Origin: Magicicada septendecula
Lineage: Eukaryota; Arthropoda; Insecta; Hemiptera; Cicadidae
DNA length: 64,000 bases
Assembly: GCA_034769895.1 (NCBI GenBank)
Contig: CM068367.1
Coordinates: 124,781,927 to 124,845,926 of the forward strand
Reading direction: 5' to 3'
A program made the position numbers and the translations under genes. This document shows positions 48,113 through 63,460 of the stretch, piece by piece. The notes under the pieces are model-generated. The model saw only the letters and a list, made by a program, of their open reading frames with translations, was not told the DNA's origin and did no database searches. Position 1 is the first letter of the stretch, and the number at the start of each line of letters is the position of its first letter.

Positions 48113-48780
48113 CTTAATAGAAATTCATAGTTGAAATGTAAAAATAAATGTAACAAGTGAAAGATTTAATAGAATTTGAAACTAAAGTAAAGTTGTAAGG
48201 TATGTAAATTTTGGTCAACTTAAATTTGAAATGTTTGTCTTGATGTCAATGACGTAGTTGATCTGATGATGTAACAAAATGATTTGGTATTGATTTAAGG
48301 AGTATTATGAAGATGCTTAACGATGTTAAGTAAATAATTTGTTCTGATGTAGTTGATTTAAATGTGTTTTATTCTATATAAGAATTTTATTATTTTGAAA
48401 TGTGAATTATATAATGGAAGGTATTTGTAATGTTGTAATGGGGAATGTTTATTTAAATTCTGATGGGAATCAGAGAAATATGTTGAATTTTGGGAATAAG
48501 AATTAACAAGAGAAGGGTATACAGAATGTTGATATTGAAGTTTAAATGTTTTATGTCATGTTAAACATGTATCCATGTATATGTTAGAGGTTAAAAAAAC
48601 CCAGTGCTTCTTAATGCAAACCAGCACAGCTAAGGGGAACCTGATCACTTAGGGATATGGTATTATACTAGGCCACTATTTGATATTTTTGCTGTGATGT
48701 TTCAGTGTCTGGTGAAGCTGTGGCGGCGGTCCTGTGCTGGTCTGCGCGTCAGAACAGGAGCGTCAAGTGCCTGTCTGGCC
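48113..48780. other. Element B interior, non-coding
   Basis: No gene. Parts near 48600-48660 (CCCAGT, CCAGC, AAGGGGAA) match the order of short motifs at 36027-36068 in element A. Confidence 0.5.
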
Positions 48781-48783
48781 TTG

Positions 48784-48860
48784 CGGTGTTGGGATCTCAA
48801 AAGGGAAGTCCAGTAAGGTCATTCAGGTGCGGTCACAGTCACTGGACCAGGGGGTAAGTT
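48784..48860 (+). other. Conserved non-coding block, element B
   Basis: GGTGTTGGGATCTC, GAAGTCCAGT and CCAGGGGGT occur in the same order and spacing as in element A (36140-36250). Confidence 0.6.
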
Positions 48861-48935
48861 AACAATGATTTTTAATAAAACATACGGGGGTTGTGGCGAC
48901 ATATCCTGGCTGATCGCTTTAGGAAGTATGAGAGT

Positions 48936-48979
48936 GTCAATGAGAGTTTTTATGCTTCGGCATAAAACCTCTCACTGAC
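48936..48979 (+). other. Hairpin next to the 3' LTR, element B
   Basis: Twenty-base arms (48936-48955 and 48960-48979) pair with two mismatches around a TTCG loop, a tetraloop known for stability. It lies seven bases before the 3' LTR. Confidence 0.78.
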
Positions 48980-48986
48980 GGGGTAT

Positions 48987-50090
48987 TGTAACGGGACAGT
49001 TCAGCCCACCTAATATTTTGGGAACCATAAACATAAATACATAATAAGGGTAAATTTTATTGGAAACATAAAAGAATAAATAATAACTGTAAAATTTTAT
49101 TCACAAATTATAACGACGTAATATGCAGTGAGTGAATTGGTGTCAAGGTCAACTCCAGAGGCAAGGGGAAAGGTTATTTTTAGCTACATGACCTGTAAAT
49201 CATGTAATCAAGAGGTCACACCATATGACGTCAGTGCAAAACGTCACTTGGAATGTAAGGCGTGGACGCAGCATCAACAGCGTTCTGCGCTGAGAACAAA
49301 GCCAGTGGGCAAATAACATCTAACTACAATGGACGCGAGCCGTTCGCTCGCCCGCCGGCTGGGTACAGTTTTTTGTCACGCACAACATCGAAAGTACAAA
49401 ACGTAACTATACCGAGTAAATAGAATGCAAAATGTGAAGGAATTTTCTTTTAAAAGTGAATAACAGTTTGTTTTTTTTAATGTGATAACAGTTTTGGCGT
49501 TACATAGTGAAAGCAAGAAGAAGGGTATGCAATGACAGAAAACACGGGACAGTTCTTCTGGACTCAAATATCAGCTAAGTAACCAACGAGGGTAAAACCA
49601 AAAAATTGCAACGAGGGCTCTTAAAATTTCAATTTCATTATTTTAATAAAAATGGAGATCTCCTAAAGTCTTGGGGTGTATGGGTGTGTGTGTGAATGCA
49701 AGCGCTGGTTTCCGTTATATAAAGTTAAGTTTGTAGCGAGTTATTTTATTTTATTTGAATATTACTGAAACAAAAAAATGTAAGAGAGGGAGAAGGAAGA
49801 TTTTGTATGTAATGATGGGGTTGAAAGGAATGTACAAAGTTTTTTTATTTTGATTGAAAAAGATAAATTTAATTGGATTTTATGATTTAATAAAGTAAGA
49901 GTGATTTGAACATTAGAAAATGAATTATTAGTTATTCCAAGCAACCATCTTGCTTTTCAGCTCGTCCAACTTTGAACCCTGGACTTGGTACGTAATTTTT
50001 CAAGGTTGGTATTAAACAACATGGCGGCTATAATAGCCGAAAGTGTATACTTATAAACTTATAAATTTAGAAACATATTAAAATGTTTCA
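48987..50090 (+). repeat. 3' LTR of element B
   Basis: This 1104-bp LTR runs from TGTAACGGGACAGTTC to TGTTTCA. It is uninterrupted and serves as the reference for finding the PLE in the 5' LTR. Confidence 0.9.
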
Positions 50091-51724
<1,634 letters not shown>

Positions 51725-52227
51725 CTATAACAAAAAAAAAGTAACACGTAGCATAAGTCAAGTAAGTAAAATATGAATATGTTACTGGTATTTAAAACTA
51801 AGCTGACACCACTGGTTGGCACATACAGATGTGTCTGCATATGTTTTAACTGAAAAGAAGCACATTAACACTTATCCAGACACATCGATGTTATTGAAAA
51901 CGTATTCTAAAGGATTAGTTTATAATAACCAAAATAGTCTGGAATATTTATGAAATGAATTATTTTTTATTTGGTTTACAGACATCTAGACTTACATTAA
52001 CAAACCCTGGCAAAAAATATAGCCTATATTACAACAATCATGCAAATACTTTCTTTACCCTAGACCAGCGGTTCCCAACTTATTTTTATCGCGGAACCCT
52101 TCTTACCTTAATAAAAAATGTTGGAACCCTGACAATTTTTAATTATTATAAATAAAACAGCAAATAGAAACACCAAAAACAATTTATTGAAAATGCAAAA
52201 AAGGAAAACAGATTTAATATAATATCA

Positions 52228-53517
<1,290 letters not shown>

Positions 53518-53680
53518 ATCACATACAGTGGCGGCTCGTGAGTAATGAAATGGGAGGGGCACACAGTGGGGAGGATCTAAGGTGGGCCACCATTGGCGGT
53601 AATTAGTACTTAGGTAAAAAAAATATAGAATGTCTTACCTGGTATTTCACTTTTTGTATAACAATTCCATTCTCCTGTTT

Positions 53681-55773
53681 TTAGATGTAGCGAATTCCTC
53701 TATCACTTGTTTGTTGAAATCTTGAATTCCATGAATTTTTTTCTGTGGATAGCATAGCCAATGCATTCAGTCTATCAGTGCCCATGGAATTTCTTAAAAA
53801 TGTTTTTATTCTTTTCAATGTAGAAAAGCACCTTTCACTTTCAACAGTTGTCATCGGTATGGTAACAATTATCTTTAAAATAGTCACACACTCTGAGAAG
53901 GTACGAAACATGTTATTATCAAGGAAAAACTGTAATAAGGGTGTTGCATCAGAAGCAATACGTAAATCTTCACGACTGTATAACACTTCAAGTTCGGTTC
54001 TCAGTTTCGGACCATTTATTGTGGGATAAAATTTAATTGTAGTCTGAAAATCATTTTCCGGAAACTCAACACAGTACCGGAAACTCAACACAGTACTGTG
54101 GGAACTTTCAACTAAAAACAATTTGGAAACACATAAATGATCTGAAAATTGAAATCTTTCATTAATATAGTTCACAATCATATCACATACTTCCAAAGCG
54201 GCCACACGGTTGCTCATATTACTTAACTGTTCAACACACTGTCTCTTAGTCACAGGCTCACTTACAGACACTTCACTGTCTTCAGAATATTAGGTCTTAC
54301 GAATATTAACCACTGCACTCACAACATTTTTAACAAATGTTCTCATTTTTATTGCATCAATGTTTCTTTGTTGAATGCAATCAAAGAAAATCGCCACATG
54401 AGGCATAATTTTGTGGAAAAAAGTCAACCAGAAAATGAACTGAGGATCCCTCAAAGTTCGTACAAATCCTGCAGCCTGGCTAGAAGCACTTTTGTCAGAA
54501 ATCTCTATGTCCCTAATGTGTTCAAAACATTTTATTAGATTATCTTTATTTTCAAACACAGTATTAACAGCCCTGTGTTTAAAGTACCATCTTGTAGGAG
54601 GCACAGACCCAATTTTTTTTTTACAATTTCTACTAAATAATCCATCCTCTTTGGAGATCTTGAAAAATATGGTCCTATTCCTTGCAGGTCTTGAAAAAAT
54701 ATTCTACTCTGGGAGGCAGACGATGTTGAGTTTTGAAGAATCAGATTCCCTTGATGGGCATAACAATGAATAAAATTTGCATTTGGATACTTCCCTTTAA
54801 CCAAACACTGGACCCCTCCTTTCCGACCACTCATAATAGATGCACCATCGTAAGTCTGACAAATTAGTTTTTCCAGGGACCTGTCTATTCCTATTTCTTC
54901 CAGCTGTCCTAAAATTGTCGAGGCTAAACTTCGAGCACTTTTATCAAAAGGGACTTCAAAAAAACCCCAAAACCTTTCAATTTTTCTCCCTTCAATGAGA
55001 TATCTCAAAATCAGTGCCATCTGTGTTTTGCACGAACTGTCAGTTGTTTCATCAGCCTGAAGTGATATGAAGTCTATCGTAGAAATTTCTGTCACAATAT
55101 TTTTTCGACACACTGACAAAATGGCATCTAAAAGTTCGTTCTGAATTGTTTTCGAGGTTCCTTTAAACACTGTTGAATTTTCTAAATGATCTTTCAAAAC
55201 ACTGTCAAGTGCTGCAGTGTAATTGATTAGTCCTTTAAAAATCCCTGGGTTGTTGTCTGCTTCTTCCGTTTCATCGAGGCCACGTAAAGCTAATTCAAAT
55301 TCCCCACAAAATTTAATCACATCAATTATTCGAGACAAGATGTATCTGTTCTTGTCTAAAAGTTTGTTATGTTTACGAACAGAAATTCTGTAACCATCAT
55401 CGAGTTGCAACCTAATATTTACAATACCTAGCACGGCTAAACTCATTTCATTGTCTAAATGACATTTAGACAGCGAATGCTTCTTACTCTTTTCTGGTAA
55501 ATGTTTCAGATCTTTAACGCCCGACTTAGTCCACGTGTCTTCACCGCCAAACAGAAGACAAGCAAAGCAAAATAAAGCATTGATTGTGGGGCATCCGCAT
55601 ATCCATTCCCATTTTTCGTACACTGCGGTATTGAACGTTCTATTATAGGTTCTGTTTTTGTCCTTAAACACTTGGTTGATAGACAACTGCGGTCTTGGTG
55701 GACCCAATTGTTTTGCTATTAACCTATCTTCATAGCACAAAGTTTTACTCTGTAAATACTTGACATCATTCAT
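53681..55773 (-). pseudogene. Inner hAT transposase (TTF finger, DUF4371, hAT dimerisation)
   Basis: Starts at the ATG at 55773 (MNDVKYLQ). The first 412-residue frame (54535-55773) has a TTF-type zinc finger (WICGCPTINALFCFACLLFG) and a DUF4371-like region with LQADETTDSSCKTQMALIL and CQTYDGASIMSG, as in ZMYM1-like hAT proteins. The frame then breaks; 54290-54604 continues with PPTRWYFKHRAV, and 53681-54271 carries the hAT dimerisation motif TVESERCFSTLKRIKTFLRN. A 19-bp tandem duplication (54058-54076 and 54077-54095) adds a frameshift. Confidence 0.9.
54058..54095. repeat. 19-bp tandem duplication in inner transposase
   Basis: CCGGAAACTCAACACAGTA occurs twice in a row. Nineteen is not a multiple of three, so it shifts the reading frame. 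Confidence 0.95.
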
Positions 55774-56536
55774 TTTGTCTCAGAGATTTACACAAGCACC
55801 CAAAATACCGACACTTGAATATTTTCAACACTGTTATTTACACGTGTGCGTAACACTGATTACTGAAAACCACTTGTAACACTACAATTTATACAATTAC
55901 TATAAGCACTGCCACCACAATTATCGTGTAGCACATAACATAACCGCTCTAGGTACACATTCTATTTTAATATTTCCTTCAATGAGAATATAATTTAAAA
56001 TTATATAAAATCGCAAAAATTATTATAATCATATTCACGATAGAAACATTATAACATTATTTCGTAACAATATATACTAAGAAAGTAACAGTAATTATTA
56101 GTATTAGCCTATAGCACAGCTCAGATGGCGGTAAAATGTAATAGTCTACTAAATACCTCCGATTCATATCCGTTAGTTGCAGTAATGTGGTGCACCTACA
56201 GGATTCAGAGTTTACTACTTGAAGACTGTTAATTTTTGGTCAATGGTCACATAGTCTAGTGTGACCGAACGCTATGGGAATTTAGCATTACACTCTCCCA
56301 CCACAAGAGAGTAGTGAAGAGGAAGGGAGTAGTAATATTGGGTCACAACGTCTCTGTGACCGTCGCTATGTTGCCACATTTGTTTTCGCGTTGCCACATT
56401 TCTCCAGACTTCTCACTGTTACAAACTATTGCTATCATTTGAAACGAGGACGTTTCTACAATATTTATTTATTTCGTGATTTTCTGGAGGGGCACATGAC
56501 CATGTGCCCTTATGAGTGAGCCGCCTCTGATCACAT

Positions 56537-57231
56537 AACTGAAGTCTTAAAATAAGTTCCTGTTCAATAACCTCAGCCATATCATGAATTCTGCGAGAAA
56601 CTGTATTATTTGAGAAAGAAATTTTATCAATTTGTTGATAGGACTTCTCATCGAACATACACTGAACAACATCTTTGATGCATGGCTTTATTAAAGTTTC
56701 AGAAATTGTATGCGCTTTACCTGCTAGCGCTATGCGGTAACTTACTTTGTAGGAAGCCATTGTTATCGTTTCATTATCTGACAACATTTTCGACATAAAA
56801 TGTTTAGTTTTCTCAAGAGACTCAAGCTTTCTTTCAAAAAATTTGAATCTTTATTTTTATATTCTGAATGGTTCATTTCAAAATGTCTGCGCAATTTAGC
56901 TGGTGCTAATGAACTGTTTGATAAAATTTTATTGCATAATATGCATAACGCATCGGGGACCTCAGAATTTCTTGTGGCCATGAATCCGAGTAATAAATAA
57001 CTCGAGTCGTATTTACGTTTTTTGTGACTTGGTGATGTGTTAGTATTGACAAACAAACCTTGCCTTTTCGTCTGCTGTACAAGTAGCGCTAGTGCCTGGA
57101 TCTGTGCCTTCGTCAGTATCCGCCTTTTCGGTCTCCTTGTCACTAGAAACATTTGAAGTACTTGCTACATTTTTCCTCTCAGCCAACGCTCCATGATATT
57201 TTAATTTGGGTATACACAATACTAAAAGCAC
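56537..57231 (-). pseudogene. Outer hAT transposase, N-terminal part
   Basis: Read leftwards from 57231. The first frame (57040-57231) is an acidic lead-in. The next (56763-57152) has KKRKYDSSYLLLGF, a BED-type zinc finger (CILCNKILSNSSLAP...LRRHFEMNH). The next (56419-56796) has MASYKVSYRIALAGKAHTIS and SFSNNTVSRRIHDMAE, which match ZBED5-like transposases. The coding sequence runs into the inner element at 56530 and resumes at 53525. Frameshifts at about 57060-57100 and 56780 show it had also decayed by mutation. Confidence 0.86.
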
Positions 57232-57741
57232 TATAAATTTATAAGATTCCCACTATATTTTTATTTGAAAAATACTTAAAATATCACAAAACGATTGCAG
57301 TGCAAAACACTAATAACCTTTGACTGATATGCCCGCTCGTACGCTGTACCGTTGCGCTCCAACACACTACAGATAATGGGACATTAACAAACAACATGCG
57401 GTAAAGTGGCTTATGTAGCGATGACTAAGCGTTGTCGCACATTACCATGCCATATAAATAATCGCACGTGCCAGGCAAATATTCGCAAGTCATCGCTATA
57501 TAAGCCACTCACAGTTGCTATCTGTGTTGAGTAATTTTCCTAGAAATAAAAGTAACAACAGCAAACAGTTGATAAAGAACCAGCTGTATTATATGTGCTT
57601 TTGTGATGCACTTGGAAAATAGAAGAATTTCTGTTGAACGAAATTTATTGTTCTGCTGAACGATTTTATTGTGGAACCCCAAATTTTATTGGCGGACCCT
57701 AGGGTTCCGCGGAACACAAGTTGGGAACCCTGGCCCTAGAC

Positions 57742-59567
57742 ACTTGTAAATTTACAGACAAATTTTCAATACCGTTAGTTTTTTTCTGAGCTCATATTGT
57801 ACAAACAATATTTATATACAGTAAATAAGCCAACTTTTGTAACTCATTAATTATTACTTCAAGTAGTTAACAACAGAGAATGGTTTCTCAAGAACCACGT
57901 CATTTTGAATAGGACATTCACAAATGGTATTGACCATTCATTTAGTGCTACAGTTATGTAACACACTCATTAAAATCATTTCCCAAAATGTGGCTAATAT
58001 TTCCAGTTATATTCTTAAATATTCTTTTCTTGGTATTAGAAAATAAAGGTTCAACTTCTTTTTTCATTAAGAGATCACAAAGTGTTTTCGGAATTCAGTG
58101 ACAAATCAAATATCCAATCTACAGTATCCTGATAAGATACTATCAAAATTTTTAAATGGAAAAGTTAATCAAATGTTAAAAATAATATTGTCATTGCACA
58201 CACCTTGCAACACAACAATTTGGCCAGTATCAAAAAATACTTATTGGTCATATTTTTATATTAGCAAAGAATACTAAAGAAAGAATTGTTTTTCAAGAAA
58301 CTGCACCAAAATCACGTGCAAGTAAAGTACATGAGGCTGCCCACATAGTTATGCTCATGCACATCAGTTATAATGTAAATTAACAGTTAAGATTAACTCA
58401 CATTTTTTATTGTATTGCTCTAACACATATATTATCATTTGGTAAATTATTTCTTCAAGTGTATTATTTATCACTTCATTTGCACCTAGTGAAGGTTTCA
58501 CAGCTTTACTCTATATCATAAGAGGTTTTAATACAAACTGAGTTGCAGGTTTTATAAATTTATACTGAAACCTAAATATAATTTGTATGTCAGGTGCAGA
58601 TATAGTGATAAATAGTAAAAAATATACTTGCAGAAGTAATTTATTATTTGACAATATATACAACACAAAATTACTGCAAAAAACTCAAAACATCTAGAGT
58701 TACTTACACAGAAAAGATGATCTAACATGTTTTATTAAAATTTGAATTTCCTGAGGATCACATGAAAATAATGTACTTTAAAACACAAACAACTGGAACA
58801 GTCTTAATTTTTCAAAAAATTACAAATTTAATTTAATTTGATTTTTTTTTCTTACATTCTCCACATTTATATTTCATAGAATTACACAGATGTAAACCAA
58901 GCATATATGTATTATATGTGCCTTGGTTTTGTACAATCACAGCTGCTGCTGTACTGCTCATGAGATAAAGTGAACTGGGTGGTTGCCCCACACATTGATT
59001 CGTTTTTCAGACAGTGCCATATGAGTAGTGTTTTGTCAAGATGGCAACCAAGAGTTCCCGGCAAAAAATTTGGGTTTTTGGGTGGTTAAATCTCCTTCCA
59101 ACACTTCCACAAAGAATGCCTGATTATTTAAATGCTAAATTGGTACAAATCACAGCTGAATTTATTATCAAAAATTCAGTTTGTTGTTTTGATTTGTAGG
59201 ATAAAACATTTTTAGGTGTGAAGACAGAGTCAAAATGTTATACTGCCCCTCCGAAATATCTTTGTAAACTTCAACTTGGCTTTGTTCTGCTAACCAGAAA
59301 ACTATTTTGATATCATTCTTGAACACAGCTTACTTTTGTTAAGTTTTTTCCAATCACTATCAATTCCATCTACTAACCTCTTAATTAATAATTCACAATT
59401 TTCAAGCATAATTCTATAAGCTGTCATTATCTTTTCCTCAGTTTTGTTAACTGACTGTCACTCTAATCTGTCCTCTCAGAAACATTTTAACAATTTGTAA
59501 AATAATATATTCTTCATAGTATTATACCAACAAACATCTGCTAACATATCCACAACTTCAGTTCCTA
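57742..59567. other. Intergenic DNA, nothing recognised
   Basis: AT-rich sequence with short frames only. No repeat ends or RNA genes were seen. Confidence 0.5.
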
Positions 59568-59571
59568 AACA

Positions 59572-60733
59572 TGTAACGTGCCAATTTTATGGGTATTTTT
59601 ATTTATTGCAATTTTGGGTTTTATAAATGTATGTGTAAATTTTATTCCAACAAAGACAGACCACGTGTTGTAAGAGCAGTGTTGTAACGAAGCGGCAACG
59701 CAATATCACGTTGTGCAATCGGTAGAAGAATTCGCACCACCTTAGTTTCCAAGAACTTTGTTTGAGTGTGACAGCGCGCCCATGCGCACTATACATCCAG
59801 GGGCGCGGGGTGACGCTACTCGTGAAGCTCAAGATGGCTAAAAAGCAATTTTTGGTCGCCTTAGTCTCTCTAGGCGACGGATATGGAAATTAAGTCACGC
59901 CCATCTCGTGATGTTAGCCAGTGCCTCACTAATATCGTATACTGTCGGCACACCAACAACTACATGAATTGCATGGGACGAAACTACTGCGACGAAACCA
60001 AAGGCATTGGTTTCCACACAAAAAGACATACTCAATTTAGCGGCACCTGCTACCTTCTTCTGCCCAGTTCGTCACAAATAGTACCAGACGGTACAACCCT
60101 ACGGGGTATCTCTTTGAAAAATTTTATAAATTGCCAGTAATAAAGTGAAATAACAGTTGAAAATACGTGACCGCGGTCGATAATACAGTGGAGAACATAT
60201 TAAGTTAAATTTCAGACACGAATATCAATTAAAAAAGGAGTATCCATGAGTGCGAATGAAAACCACGTTGCCGGCGGGGAATATTACGAAAAATATTTAA
60301 GGGCTGTGGGGTAATAAAAGTGATTTGGGGTTATTAAAATAAATTGTAAGTATGTGAGAAAGGCAGGCTGGGCTGTTTATGTTTGTGTGTGCTATATAGA
60401 AGGTAAGGTAGTTATTATGTTTTTGTATTAATCAATATATATTTCTAAGGCTGTAATTCAAAATTTAAAAAACCAGTGGAGAGAATAACAATTTTTTTCT
60501 GATTTTATACATGTCTGAGATGTTTAACAATCATAAAAATAAAAACCATTATCTTTCAAATGATAAATTTTGTTAATTAAATTCATTCAAAAACCTTATT
60601 TCATTTGATGTGCTGTCAAATTCGTCGTACGAACGGGGTTCGTCCCCACTTGGAGATCCGGCCAGATCTAAAGTTAAAGGTAAGTGGGAGTTTACAGTTT
60701 TATTCATAAATATAAAAGTAACCGAGGGTTACA
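59572..60733 (+). repeat. Solo LTR (AACA target duplication)
   Basis: It runs from TGTAACGTGCCAATTTT to GAGGGTTACA, 1162 bp, with AACA on both sides (59568-59571 and 60734-60737). The first 850 bases follow the layout of the element A LTR, including GGCTGGGC...GTGTGTG near 60368. A GGTAAGTG motif is at 60679. No interior follows, so it is the product of LTR-LTR recombination. Confidence 0.78.
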
Positions 60734-60895
60734 AACAGTACAGTTTACTGGGAATTTACAAGCAACCCTCAAGCAACAATGTTCTTGTGATGGCATACTA
60801 AAAAAACACATTGGAAATAATAGTCTTTGCTTTACAACAAAATAATAATGAATGGCATTAATCATGTTTGTGAAAAGAGAAATACTATTTTTACT

Positions 60896-62159
60896 TGTAA
60901 CGGGGCTAAAGGGAGGGGTTTTTATTTTATTAAAATGTTGTAAATTCATTTCATCTGCGTGGCCAGTCACGTGTTAAACAAAAGCTTTGTTCAGACAAAG
61001 AAACGGTGAGGTGAACTAAGTACAATGGAATGCGTCAAGGTGCGACAGCGCAATAAAATTCTCAGAACTGTAATACTGTGTTACGCGCAACCACAACCAG
61101 GCGCGCGGACGGGACGCCAAGCAGATCAACCGACGCTGCCGAAAATGGCGCAAAGACGAAGGTTTTGTTCGACATACAGTCCGAGCTGGAGGAAGTATGG
61201 ATAAGTCACGCCTATTCCAGTGACGTAAACCAGTGGCAGTGTAATTTCGTTAACGTCCAACACAGGGGAATTGCACGTGGTACCATGAACAGTGACTATG
61301 ACTTTAACGCACAAGGCATTGCTTTCCGTCTTGTCAAAAACATCTAAGTAGTGGGGACTATGCAGATTTTCTTCGCAGTTCCCCACCGAAGCTAAACCTG
61401 GCCAGGTTAGCGCACTAACAGAGGCTTTTCAATAAAATTTTGTTATCATCAATTAAAAGAGAATCAGTTGTAGAACTAGGTGAAAATGAGTGCGGCATGT
61501 AACGACGAAGACAAAACGAAATCATAAACCTTTTTTTTTTTTGGAAATTTAAAAGTGAATTTTGTTTCTGACGCGCCACGCGGTCGGGAAGACGCCACTA
61601 CAGCAAGTATTCAATAATGTTCTTTTTTAAATAAATAACAAGGGGGTTTTTTGTAATGGAATGAATGTGTGTGTAGGCATTGCTGGGACGCCTTAATAAA
61701 ATAACAAAATAGAAAGGTAGAATAAGTTGGTTGCAACATATATTTTTGTTTTTGTATATGTATATGTTTAAAATTAGATGAGAAAAAGTAACGCTATAAA
61801 ATCATAAATTTAAAATGAAGTAGAGTCAATGCAATTTCACTAGAATGTTTCAAAAAATATAATTTGCAGTAAAGAGCTTGTTAAAATTTATAAGTGTAGG
61901 AGAGCGTAAGTTTGATTTGAAGGTTAATAAAATGAATTAGTAGCGTAACCATGTTTTAAGCTAATTATTACGCCACATTACCATCACCTATCCAGTATGG
62001 AAGATTTCACTTAACGAACCTGGCAATTACAGATTGATTTAAAGGTTTCGATATATAACCAAAAATATCGTGGCGACCGATTAACAGTTGGGGATCTTCT
62101 GAGAGCGGTAAGTCAGAGTGGCGTGAGAGTAAGGTAAGTAAAAAGTATAGAACATAACA
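60896..62159 (+). repeat. 5' LTR of element C
   Basis: Starts TGTAACGGGGCTAAAGG and ends GAACATAACA, 1264 bp, with the same terminal ten bases as the element A LTR. The left end is inferred from the TGTAACG start and family length, since the 3' LTR is outside the window. Two GGTAAGT donor-like motifs lie at 62107-62113 and 62133-62139. Confidence 0.72.
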
Positions 62160-62161
62160 AT

Positions 62162-62180
62162 TGGCGACCGTGACAGGACT
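62162..62180 (+). other. Primer-binding site of element C
   Basis: TGGCGACCGTGACAGGACT starts two bases after the LTR end. The tRNA is not identified. Confidence 0.7.
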
Positions 62181-62408
62181 ATTCAGATGAATTAATAATT
62201 CATAGGAGTTTAGGCCTAATCTGAAGTACGAAATAGGTGATGATAATGGGCGGGTTTTTTGTAAGAAAAAATGTAAAATTACGAGATGTGTGAATAGCGG
62301 TTAAGACGTAAACTATTGTTAAAGAGTTAAGTTATGAGATTTTGTGTAGATAATAACCAAGTTATATATATATATATATATAATAAAAAATAATTAGATT
62401 TATAAAAA

Positions 62409-63057
62409 ATGGAAAATACGAAAGAAAGTAATAAAACTGAGGACTGGTTGCGTGAGATAATGGGGGAAATTAAACAAATGTCTACTGATAACAATAAGAA
62501 ATTTGATGCTTTAAATGATCGTTTTGACAAAAAATTTGATAAGTTGAGTAGTGAAATACATGAACAGAAAGTAAAATGTGAAAGTAATTTCAATGAGTTA
62601 AAAAACCTTATCTATGAGACCAATAAGCATGTAGAAAATACCCATGAAATATTTAAAAATAACTTGAATAAATTAGACCAGAATATTGAGAGAATGGGAG
62701 TGGGTGTGATAAATACAGGTAAGAGTAAAACAAGCGAAAATTATAATGATATGTGTAAAAACGTGGGGTTAGAGAGTAAGATAATTAAGGAAGATGTTGA
62801 AGTAGAATTTAGTAATGAAGTGTTGTTAGCGAGTGCTGATAAAAGTGTGAGAGAGTGTAATGAAAATTTAGATGGGCAAAGGGCAAATTTTTCCCAAGTT
62901 TATTGTGAAATGGAATGTTCACAGTGGTTTTATGAGGACAGAGTTTCCTCTGGTGGTGGTGTGGAAGACGAGGTGTCTTCGGATGGTCCCTTAATTTTTT
63001 GTGGTTTACCCGGTAGAGGTAATAAGTATTTAATGGTGCCCTTTGCATGGAATGGGG

Positions 63058-63102
<45 letters not shown>

Positions 63103-63460
63103 GCAGATTTTAGATATTGAGAGAGATGAAAAAAGTGACGTACCTTGTGGAATAGAGATAGATGAATATTTTGATAATACTGTTGGAAATGATAACTTAC
63201 TTGATGTTGTAGTAGAAGAATATAATAATGATAAAATAACTTACCTGATGTTAACCAATAATACTGATGGAGACTGGACAAAAATAACTAATGTTGACAA
63301 GGTTTATGAAATAATAATAGGGAATAATCCTATAAATTATAATGGTACAATGAATGACATGGAATTAATGGATTATTATTATAATAATAATAAATTGAGT
63401 GTGAGTAAGAGTGAGAAATGTTATAAAAACGTAAGACTATTATACAACGATGTCGGGTAG
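62409..63460 (+). pseudogene. Element C coiled-coil plus conserved-domain protein, split at a GA microsatellite
   Basis: The frame 62409-63113 begins MENTKESN. Residues 10-100 form a charged coiled coil, and NTHEIFKNNLNKLDQ plus ERMGVGVINT match element A. GQRANF is at 62874-62891, then FCGLPGRGNK. A (GA)n tract at about 63059-63100 then changes frame. The second frame (63047-63460) continues past it with LTNNTDGDWTKI, YEIIIGNNPINYNG and the end CYKNVRLLYNDVG. The two frames read as one protein whose reading frame depends on the length of the repeat. Its function is unknown; a Gag-like role is inferred from position. Confidence 0.65.
63059..63100. repeat. (GA)n microsatellite inside the coding region
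   Basis: About 20 GA units follow a run of seven G. It translates as an Arg-Glu repeat in two frames. Shorter GA tracts occupy the same junction in elements A (about 31780-31796) and B (about 46678-46710). Confidence 0.95.

Larger units (their letters stand above)
42787..50090 (+). mobile_element. Pol-less LTR retrotransposon B, 5' LTR interrupted
   Basis: The 5' LTR begins TGTAACGGGACAATTC at 42787 and ends TGTTTCA at 45385. The 3' LTR is 48987-50090 (1104 bp). The 5' LTR is 2599 bp only because a Penelope-like element of about 1.5 kb sits inside it. Flanks ATAA and ACAA are an imperfect 4-bp target duplication. The interior is 3.6 kb, with a broken coiled-coil frame, a conserved C-terminal frame, a relic of reverse transcriptase and a 3' hairpin. 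It belongs with elements A and C. Confidence 0.88.
53526..56529 (-). mobile_element. Inner hAT transposon nested in the outer one
   Basis: Ends CAGTGGCGGCTCGTGAG (53526) and, on the other strand, CAGAGGCGGCTCACTC (56529) are flanked by the perfect 8-bp repeat ATCACATA (53518-53525 and 56530-56537). The 3004-bp element encodes a ZMYM1-like transposase on the minus strand. The insertion falls within the coding region of the outer transposase, so it inactivated it. Confidence 0.94.

Noticed and set aside
61078-61386. Overlapping 86-89 codon frames on both strands
   Set aside because: They lie inside the 5' LTR of element C, have no motif and are probably chance.
59572-62159. A single 2.6 kb LTR
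   Set aside because: A second TGTAACG start at 60896 and the AACA duplication around 59572-60733 fit a solo LTR followed by a separate 5' LTR.
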